Shown here in pieces: positions 27,538-34,238 of a stretch of DNA of 34,238 bases. The stretch is from Candidatus Gallimonas faecavium (GTDB taxonomy: Bacteria > Bacillota > Clostridia > Christensenellales > Borkfalkiaceae). Each line of letters begins with the position of its first letter. Position 1 is the stretch's first letter. A program made the translations under genes and the position numbers. The stretch covers positions 1 to 34,238 of the forward strand of contig CAJFMF010000006.1 of the NCBI GenBank assembly GCA_904391375.1. Direction: 5' to 3'. The notes under the pieces were generated by a model, which made no database searches, had not been told where the DNA came from, and worked only from the letters and a program-made list of their open reading frames with translations.

Positions 27538-29390
27538 CAGAGAAAGAAAAACTCAGGGAACGGCAGGAAAAACAGCGCGTCGAGGCGCTCGTGCGGGACG
27601 TCCGTTCCGACTTCGAGCGGCGGCGCAGGGCCCGCAGGACGCTCGAACGGGGCTGGGAGCTCAACATGAACTTTGTGAGCGGCAACCAGTTCTGCGACAT
27701 CAATCCCGCGGGGGAACTCGAGGAAGAGGCCGCGACGTTCTACTGGCAGTCGCGCCGCTGTTTCAATCACATCGCGCCCACGCTGGATACGCGTCTGGCG
27801 CGGCTCGCCAAGGTGCGCCCGTCGCTCGAAGTGCGCGCCTTCTCGGACGCCGACGACGACATGAAGACCGCGCGGCTTTGTTCCAACATCCTGCGCGCGG
27901 TCAAAAACCGCATCGACCTCGACGGCATTGTCTCGGCCGCGACCCTCTGGTCGGAGACGTGCGGCACGTCGTTTTACAAGATCGTGTGGAACCACGAGGA
28001 CGGAAAGGTCATCGGCGCCGACGCCGAAGGGCATTCGGTGCGCGAAGGCGACGTCAACGTCGTCGCGCTCTCGCCCTTTGAAGTCTACCCCGATGCGCTG
28101 ACCGCCGAGAGCATGCAGGAGGTCAACAGCCTCATCCACGCCAAGGCCGTCCCCGTGTCCTATCTTCGCGATAAATTCGGCGTGGAAGTGCCCGGCACTT
28201 CCATCTCCGATTTCCCGCTCGCACCCTATGCTTCGGCGAGCGGCTGGAAGCGTCCCGCGGACGGGAAAGACCGGCCCGTCCTCGAGGATGCGGTCATTCT
28301 CATCGAACGGTATACCCGCCCCGACGGCGAACATCCCAAGGGGCGGCTGGAAATCGTGGCGGCTGACAAACTGTTGTACGAGGGAGACCTTCCCTACGAG
28401 AACGGCGACCGCGGCGAACGCGTCCTGCCCTTCGTGCGGCAGACGTGCATCGCGCTCCCGGGGGCTTTCTTCGGGACGAGCGTCGTCGATCGCATGATCC
28501 CGCTTCAGCGGGCGTACAATGCGGTCAGAAACCGCAAGCACGAGTTTTTGAATCGGCTCTCGACGGGGGTCATCGCCGTGGAGGACGGCTCGGTGGACGC
28601 CGAGGAACTTGCGGAGGACGGGCTGTATCCCGGGAAGGTGCTCGTCTACCGCAGGGGATCGGAAAAACCGGGCTTCCTCGATTGCGGCAGCATTCCCGCA
28701 GAGTTCGAGAAAGAGGAGGAGCGGCTCGCGAATGAGTTCGTGCTCGTCTCGGGCATGAGCGAGATCTCGCGCAATTCCGCGAACCCGACGAACGTCACGT
28801 CGGCAACCGGACTGCAGCTCCTCCTCGACCAGGACACCAACCGGATGCAGCTGAGCGCGGAGAGCGTCGGACGTGCGGTCAGAGAGGCGGGAAAGCAGAT
28901 CCTGCACCTCTACAAGCAGTTCGCCGGCGCGCGCCGCGTGCTGCGCATGACGGGGACGGGCGGGGATACCGAACTCTTTGCGTTCTCACAGAGCGACATC
29001 TCGGCGGACGACGTTCAGTTCGAGCCGGGATTCGAGCGGACGGCGGATCAGAAAAAGGAGGACATCCTTTCCCTCCTTTCGCTCGGGCTCCTGCAGGATG
29101 CGGAGGGGAAACTCTCGGACGATACCAGAAACCGCGTGCTGGAAGCCATCGGGTTCGGTTCGTTCGAGAACGCGCGGGACATCTCGCATCTCCACCTCAA
29201 AAAGGCGGAACGTGAGAACCTCCTGCTGGCGCAGACCGATGTGGAGGCGGACGCCTACGATGATCACGCCCTGCATCGCACCGAACACGTCCGGGCATTG
29301 CTCTCGGGCGCGGAAAAAGATGAGGCGGTCCGCGCAAGGATCATGCGCCACCTTGCGTCGCACCGCGAAAAAGAAGGAGGAAAAGTATGA
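27534..29390 (+). CDS. Phage portal protein (podovirus/P22-like)
   Basis: 618 aa; ERGWELNMNFVSGNQFCDIN, NHIAPTLDTRLARLAKVRPSLEVRAFSDADDD, VVALSPFEVYPDALTAESMQEV, FGTSVVDRMIPLQRAYNAVRNRKHEFLNRL; position between terminase and scaffold/capsid. Confidence 0.78.
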   Translation: MTEKEKLRERQEKQRVEALVRDVRSDFERRRRARRTLERGWELNMNFVSGNQFCDINPAGELEEEAATFYWQSRRCFNHIAPTLDTRLARLAKVRPSLEVRAFSDADDDMKTARLCSNILRAVKNRIDLDGIVSAATLWSETCGTSFYKIVWNHEDGKVIGADAEGHSVREGDVNVVALSPFEVYPDALTAESMQEVNSLIHAKAVPVSYLRDKFGVEVPGTSISDFPLAPYASASGWKRPADGKDRPVLEDAVILIERYTRPDGEHPKGRLEIVAADKLLYEGDLPYENGDRGERVLPFVRQTCIALPGAFFGTSVVDRMIPLQRAYNAVRNRKHEFLNRLSTGVIAVEDGSVDAEELAEDGLYPGKVLVYRRGSEKPGFLDCGSIPAEFEKEEERLANEFVLVSGMSEISRNSANPTNVTSATGLQLLLDQDTNRMQLSAESVGRAVREAGKQILHLYKQFAGARRVLRMTGTGGDTELFAFSQSDISADDVQFEPGFERTADQKKEDILSLLSLGLLQDAEGKLSDDTRNRVLEAIGFGSFENARDISHLHLKKAERENLLLAQTDVEADAYDDHALHRTEHVRALLSGAEKDEAVRARIMRHLASHREKEGGKV

Positions 29391-29815
29391 CGGAAGAGGA
29401 GAACAAGGCGGAGAAACCCGCGGAGGCCGCAGTGCCCAACCTCGGAAAATTTCAGAACGTGGATGCCCTCATGCGCGCCTATCAGGAGCTGGAGGCGGAA
29501 TTCACCCGTCGCAGTCAACGCCTGAAGGCTCTTGAGGCAGCTGCAAAGCAGCCTGCGCAGGAGCAGGGCTCGCCCGCGACGGCGCCCGAAACGCCCGTCG
29601 CGGAGGCGGACAGCGAAGCGCTGCTGCGCGCCGTCAGAGGGAACGAAGAGGTATGCGCGCGCATCGTGGGGGAATACCTCGCGTCGCTCTCGGGCGTACC
29701 CCTTCTGGCGGGGACGGGCGCAGGAATCGTCGCACCCGTCGAGAGGGCCACGACGCTCAAACAGGCCGGCGCTCTCGCGCTCGGCTATCTCAAACATCGT
29801 AAAAACGGAGGTTAA
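29387..29815 (+). CDS. Putative capsid scaffolding protein
   Basis: LGKFQNVDALMRAYQELEAEFTRRSQRLKALEAAAK; small, acidic, located between portal and major capsid. ATGA overlap. Confidence 0.65.
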   Translation: MTEEENKAEKPAEAAVPNLGKFQNVDALMRAYQELEAEFTRRSQRLKALEAAAKQPAQEQGSPATAPETPVAEADSEALLRAVRGNEEVCARIVGEYLASLSGVPLLAGTGAGIVAPVERATTLKQAGALALGYLKHRKNGG

Positions 29816-29820
29816 TTTTT

Positions 29821-30975
29821 ATGGTTACGACCACTTCGGCAGACGGCGTCCTGAAGTCTTATTACCTGGATGCCGTGGCAGAACAGCTCAACAAGACGGC
29901 AAATCCCTTGCTTGCCGCCATCGAACAGACGTCCTCGGACGTCTGGGGAAAGGACGTCCGCAAGGCCGCCGTGTACGGCGTCCACGGCGGCGTCGGCGCG
30001 GGCACCGAGGACGGAGCCCTGCCCGCTACGTCGGGTGGCGGCTATGCCCAGCTCACCGCAACGCTCAAAAATCTCTACGGCAGGATCGAGATCTCCGATA
30101 AGGCCGTGCGCGCTTCCCGCGGCGACGAGGGCGCGTTCGTCGACCTGCTCAATACCGAAATGGAACAGCTCATCAAGAGCTCGTCCTTCAACTTCGGCAG
30201 AATGCTCTTCGGCGACGGGAGCGGAAAACTCGGCACCGTCAGCAGCGTTTCCGGTACCACTTACACTATGGACAGCGTCCGCAACTTTGCGGTCGGCATG
30301 ATCGTCGACATCATCGGCTCCGGCGGCGAAAGCGTCGCAACGGCACGCACCGTCACGGGCGTCGACTATGCGAACGGCACCATCACGCTCTCGGGCGCTT
30401 CCGCCACGAACGCGGGAAACTGCGGCGTCTACGTCCAGAACTCGCGCGATCAGGAGATCACCGGCCTCGGCGCCATCTTCTCTTCGTCCGAGACCCTCTA
30501 CGGGCTCACGCGTGCCGATCATCCCTGGCTCAATCCCGTCAAGGTCGAGGTCGAAGGCGCCATCACCGAAAATGCCGTCCAGAAGGCCATCGACCTCGTC
30601 GAGGAGAGCGCCGGAAGCAAGGTGAACTTCATCGTCTGCTCGTGGGGCGTACGGCGCGCTCTCTTCAAGGTGCTCTCCGCCTATCGCCAGATCGATACCG
30701 TCGAGCTCGCAGGCGGCGCAAAGGCCATCACCTTCAACGGCATTCCCGTCGTCGCCGACCGCTTCTGCCCTTCGGGAACGATGTACCTTCTGAACACCGA
30801 CGACTTCCGCCTGCACCAGCTCTGCGACTGGCAGTGGCTGGAAGGGGAGAACGGCAGAATCCTCGCACAGGTCCCCGGCAAGCCCGTCTATACGGCGACG
30901 CTCGTCAAGTACGCCGAACTCCTGTGCAGCCGTCCCTGCGGACAGGCCGTCCTCACGGGCATCACCGAAGAATAA
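29821..30975 (+). CDS. Phage major capsid protein
   Basis: AAIEQTSSDVWGKDVRKAAVYG...LKNLYGRIEISDKAVRAS...DLLNTEMEQLIKSSSFNFGRMLFGDG, C-terminal FNGIPVVADRFCPSGTMYLLNTDDF. Confidence 0.8.
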   Translation: MVTTTSADGVLKSYYLDAVAEQLNKTANPLLAAIEQTSSDVWGKDVRKAAVYGVHGGVGAGTEDGALPATSGGGYAQLTATLKNLYGRIEISDKAVRASRGDEGAFVDLLNTEMEQLIKSSSFNFGRMLFGDGSGKLGTVSSVSGTTYTMDSVRNFAVGMIVDIIGSGGESVATARTVTGVDYANGTITLSGASATNAGNCGVYVQNSRDQEITGLGAIFSSSETLYGLTRADHPWLNPVKVEVEGAITENAVQKAIDLVEESAGSKVNFIVCSWGVRRALFKVLSAYRQIDTVELAGGAKAITFNGIPVVADRFCPSGTMYLLNTDDFRLHQLCDWQWLEGENGRILAQVPGKPVYTATLVKYAELLCSRPCGQAVLTGITEE

Positions 30976-30991
30976 GCAAAGGAGGGACGGT

Positions 30992-31555
30992 ATGCTCATC
31001 AAAGACGTACTCATTCTGGCCGCAGAGGAGCTCGGACGGGCGGACTTCGTCCCTCTCATCGAGCAGGCCGCCGCATCGTCTGCCGCGCCCGACGGCGAGA
31101 TCGCGACGCTGCTGCGCTGCTATCAGCTCGTCGAAAACGAAGTCGCCCTCGACCATTTTCCCCTCCGCGCAGAGGAGTCCTTTCTTCCCGCGGATGACGC
31201 CGTGCTCTTTACGCGCTTTTCCAAGGCACCCGTGGACGTGCTCGACGTCCGCGATGCCTGCGGGCGGCGCGTGGCGTTCACCGTCTATCCTTCCCGTCTC
31301 CTCCTGCCGCGCGGAACGGGCGAGGTGACCGTCGTCTATTCCTATGCCCCGACGTGCGCGGAGATCGGCGACCAGACGGCGTTCTCCGACAAGATCTCGG
31401 CGCGCCTGCTCTCCTACGGGGTGGCGTGCGAGTACCTGCTCGCGGGCGGACGGTACGCTGAAGCAGCCGTCTGGGATGAGAAATTCCATGCCGCCCTCAG
31501 CGCCGCAGGCCTGGAGCGCAGGAAACTCTCCGTTCCCGCAAGGAGGTGGGTATGA
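30992..31555 (+). CDS. Putative head-tail connector / adaptor protein
   Basis: 187 aa immediately after the capsid gene; LIKDVLILAAEELGR...LLRCYQLVENEVALDHFPL...ISARLLSYGVACEYLLAGGRYAEAAVWDEKFHAAL. Confidence 0.55.
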   Translation: MLIKDVLILAAEELGRADFVPLIEQAAASSAAPDGEIATLLRCYQLVENEVALDHFPLRAEESFLPADDAVLFTRFSKAPVDVLDVRDACGRRVAFTVYPSRLLLPRGTGEVTVVYSYAPTCAEIGDQTAFSDKISARLLSYGVACEYLLAGGRYAEAAVWDEKFHAALSAAGLERRKLSVPARRWV

Positions 31556-32835
31556 GCGTTCCTTCCAACAGACGGCACATCGTGCGCTTCAAAGCCGCCT
31601 CCATGCGGGCGGGCGAAGGACGCGTGCGCGCCCTCCGCCTCGATCATCTGCGGGAGGAAAAAGGTGCGCTCGTGTGTGCGGAAGGGGAGAGCACGGCGAC
31701 AACACTTCCCTCGCTCACCACCGACATCTGGTGCGTCGGGGACCGACTTCTCGCCTATCGTGCCTCCCGCAAGACGCTCACCGTGCTCATGAACAACCGT
31801 ATGTACCTTGTCGGTGAGGAGGTCATCCGCGTCGCGGAGATCGTCGAATCGAGCGGGGCAAAGAGCATCTTTGTCATCTGCCCCGACGGACTTTACCTGT
31901 TCTCCAATGTCGGCGTTTCGACGACCAAGTACGACCCTGCCCCCACGACGACCAACCTCGTTCTGTTCCACGAGCGCGTCATCGGGGCGGCGGGACAGCA
32001 GATGCGCTATACCGCTCCTTCGGACATCCGAAGCTGGGTGAACTACGGCGAACAGACTGCGGGTTGGTGCGACCTTCTCCCCACGGGCGGGGATGTCGTG
32101 GATGTCGTCGGAATGCGCGGAAATGTGTACTTCCTGCGCGAACACGGTATCACCTGTCTGACGGGCTATGTGGACGTGTATAACTTCCGACTGGAGGATA
32201 TTCCGTTCGGCATGGGACGCATTGTCAGCCATGCGGCGGTGATCGGCGAAAAGGCGTATTTTTTCACCGAGTGCGGCCTGTGCTGCTTCGACGGGTCGCG
32301 GACGGAACGCGCGCCCGGCGCCATGGACGAAGAGATCGATCTGTCCAACATCCTGCGCGTGCAGATGGCGGGGGAGCGGATCTTTGCCGCTTCCGTCGGA
32401 CTGACGGACGGAAGCCAGGCGCTCTATCTCTATGAGCCTGCACGCGAGCGCGGCCGCTTCGTCCGGCGCAACTTTGAGAACTTCACGGCGGGAGACGACA
32501 TCTATCTCATGCGCGGCACCGCGGCGTATCGTCTGACGGGGCGCGCGCTTCCCTCCGGCGGTTCCTGCTGTCTGACGGCAACGTTTGCCCTCGGCGATCT
32601 CGGCGAGGGGGAAAAGCGGCTGGAAGGGGTGTTCCTCGACGGAAAGGGCAGCTTCGAGGTCGAGGCGGTCGGCGAGGACGGCATCGCGCGTTCGCGCACG
32701 GGGGAAGCAGGGCAATGGATCGATTTTCCCGCAAGCGTTCGCGGGGAAACCGTGACATTGCGCATTCAATCCTCCGATGTTGATCTCTCGATCGGGGAAA
32801 TTCTTCTTCGGGTTCGGCGGGAGGACAGAGTATGA
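31552..32835 (+). CDS. Putative tail hub / nozzle or DNA-stabilisation protein (P22 gp10-like by position, beta-propeller-like)
   Basis: Beta-rich repeats (GVSTTKYDPAPTTTNLVLFHERVIGAAGQQMRYTAPSDIRSWVNYGEQTAGW...); ATGA overlap with connector at 31552. Confidence 0.5.
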   Translation: MSVPSNRRHIVRFKAASMRAGEGRVRALRLDHLREEKGALVCAEGESTATTLPSLTTDIWCVGDRLLAYRASRKTLTVLMNNRMYLVGEEVIRVAEIVESSGAKSIFVICPDGLYLFSNVGVSTTKYDPAPTTTNLVLFHERVIGAAGQQMRYTAPSDIRSWVNYGEQTAGWCDLLPTGGDVVDVVGMRGNVYFLREHGITCLTGYVDVYNFRLEDIPFGMGRIVSHAAVIGEKAYFFTECGLCCFDGSRTERAPGAMDEEIDLSNILRVQMAGERIFAASVGLTDGSQALYLYEPARERGRFVRRNFENFTAGDDIYLMRGTAAYRLTGRALPSGGSCCLTATFALGDLGEGEKRLEGVFLDGKGSFEVEAVGEDGIARSRTGEAGQWIDFPASVRGETVTLRIQSSDVDLSIGEILLRVRREDRV

Positions 32836-33323
32836 CCATTGACATCATTGATCTGACCGATCCCGAATACGCCGACCTCAACGCCGTACAGCTCTCGATG
32901 GTGCGCGTGGCGCAGGGGAAAAAGGACGACATTCTCGCCCGCGCGGAAGAGGAAAAGACGCAGCTCAAAAATCAGCTCATCGCCAACAATTTCGCGCGTT
33001 CCTCCGTCTTTGAATACACCGAACAGCGCATCGACGATGCGGCGACGGCAGAGGTGGAGGTCGTCAAAGAGGACCTTCTCTATCAGCTCGCGTATGAATC
33101 GCTCGGCACCGAGGGGAATGAGATGGGGCCTTACCGCTATCCCGAGAATCCCAATTACAACCTCACGGCTTCCCAGCGGTTCCTCGTCGTGCGCAACTAC
33201 TACATGGACGTGACGGACGATCCCAATGCCCGTTTGCAGTCCTATTCGATGGATTCCCTCGCGCGGACCTATCTCGGCGAATTCTATTCGACGCTCTATG
33301 ACCTTCTCGCCTCGTATTGCTGA
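32832..33323 (+). CDS. Last gene of the phage-type cassette, unknown function
   Basis: 163 aa, ATGA overlap with the upstream gene; YRYPENPNYNLTASQRFLVVRNYYMDVTDDPNARLQSYSMDSLARTYLGEFYSTLYDLLASYC. Confidence 0.6.
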   Translation: MTIDIIDLTDPEYADLNAVQLSMVRVAQGKKDDILARAEEEKTQLKNQLIANNFARSSVFEYTEQRIDDAATAEVEVVKEDLLYQLAYESLGTEGNEMGPYRYPENPNYNLTASQRFLVVRNYYMDVTDDPNARLQSYSMDSLARTYLGEFYSTLYDLLASYC

Positions 33324-33423
33324 GCGGGAGCGTTTCTCCTCGTAATGTCAGGAGAACCCCGCTCGCAGAAGGCGGGCGCATACGGCATGCACGGTAAGCC
33401 ATCAAAACCGTTTTCAAACGGCG

Positions 33424-33455
33424 CAGACCCCGAAAGTTTCGGGGTCTGTTGTTTT
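33424..33455 (+). terminator. Terminator closing the phage-type cassette
   Basis: cagaccccgaaa-g-tttcggggtctg perfect inverted repeat followed by ttgtttta. Confidence 0.8.
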
Positions 33456-33482
33456 ATTCTGAAAAATCCGCCCGATTTTATG

Positions 33483-33511
33483 TTGACAACCGCATGGAAA
33501 TATAGTATAAT
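33483..33511 (+). promoter_or_regulatory. SigA promoter for tRNA-Ala
   Basis: TTGACA (33483-33488), 17-nt spacer, TATAAT (33506-33511). Confidence 0.88.
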
Positions 33512-33523
33512 CACATTACCGAT

Positions 33524-33599
33524 GGGGTTATAGCGCAGTTGGTAGCGCGTTTGAATGGCATTCAAAAGGTCAGGGGTTCGACTCCCCTTAGCTCCACCA
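33524..33599 (+). tRNA. tRNA-Ala, anticodon GGC, encoded CCA
   Basis: GGGGTTA/TAGCTCC acceptor, GCGC D-stem, TTTGA-ATGGCAT-TCAAA anticodon arm, AGGGG-TTCGACT-CCCCT T-arm, CCA end. Confidence 0.93.
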
Positions 33600-34161
33600 A
33601 ACGCGACGTATACGCACACTCTGCGTTTATGTCAGAAAAAGAAACCGCTTTGTCGGTTTCTTTTTCATTTTCGGGCATTTTTTGGGCAATTTCGCCGTCG
33701 TCGCCGTGTCCGTCGGGATAATCGGGGAAAAGCAGGTTTAAGAGCAGTTCGCCCTGTTGCCCGCCTTTTAGGTGGAACAACACTTTCATTTTATCGTCGT
33801 ACAGTATCACCCTATAAATGAACGTGTCTATCAGGTCTTTGCGGCTCTTGGTCTTGGAATAGTCAAGTGTGCGGAAGTGCGACAACCCTTTGCGAATGTC
33901 GGCGTAACTGTAATTTATCTGCATTGCCTTTTCGTTGGCGATTGTGTCTTGCAGTTCCTTGTTTTCGTTCTCTAACTTCTCAATTTGCGACAGAATGGTG
34001 TCGGCAATCTTGCCGAGCATTAACGCCTGCATAAGATTGTTTATCGCCTTTTGGTTTTCCGCGACAAGGTTTTCAAGCCGTTTTATCTCGGTGTCGTTCT
34101 GCTCCGACTGGATAAGCAAATAAGTTTCTGCGGCAACAAGGTCAATAAATTCGTCGGTCAA
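33562..34161 (-). pseudogene. C-terminal fragment of a large serine recombinase reading into the tRNA gene
   Basis: Coiled coil IKRLENLVAENQKAINNLMQALMLGKIADTILSQIEKLENENKELQ and SRKDLIDTFIYRVILYDDKMKVLFHL typical of large serine recombinase C-termini. In-frame TAG upstream (34182-34180). C-terminal LVELRGVEPLTF is antisense tRNA. Confidence 0.72.
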
Positions 34162-34238
34162 AACGCCGTATTTAACTGCCTATCCCCGCCGCCGCAGTGA
34201 GATGTCAACGGGATATACTTTTCCGCAACGCGGAAAAG

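Overview
The window reads as a high-GC, probably spore-forming Firmicutes/Clostridia-type chromosome segment; the taxonomy is inferred from gene content (spoIIID, 2-hydroxyacyl-CoA dehydratase activase). From left to right it contains: the 3' end of a beta-helix surface protein; a HelD-like helicase; a YjjG-type HAD phosphatase; two adjacent ABC-2 type ABC transporters; a parE/parC-like type IIA topoisomerase pair; spoIIID; a tandem-domain CoA-dehydratase activase with an HgdB-like partner; and a minus-strand pair made of a large secreted/anchored propeller-like protein and a GH43 glycosidase. These are followed by a compact phage-type head/packaging cassette (late-regulator-like gene, inverted membrane-protein gene, terminase, portal, scaffold, capsid, connector, tail-nozzle-like), a tRNA-Ala(GGC), and a truncated serine recombinase that reads into the tRNA 3' end. 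The best candidate for an undescribed system is the head cassette at about 24.3-33.3 kb. It is intact and translationally coupled, but has no recognisable tail, lysis, integration or replication genes before a terminator. Other notable signals are several unrelated blocks of degenerate tandem repeats in intergenic DNA, two promoters placed so close to their ATG that the mRNAs should be (nearly) leaderless, and a single-chain pseudo-dimeric activase. All family assignments come from reading the translations and recalled motifs; no database search was run.
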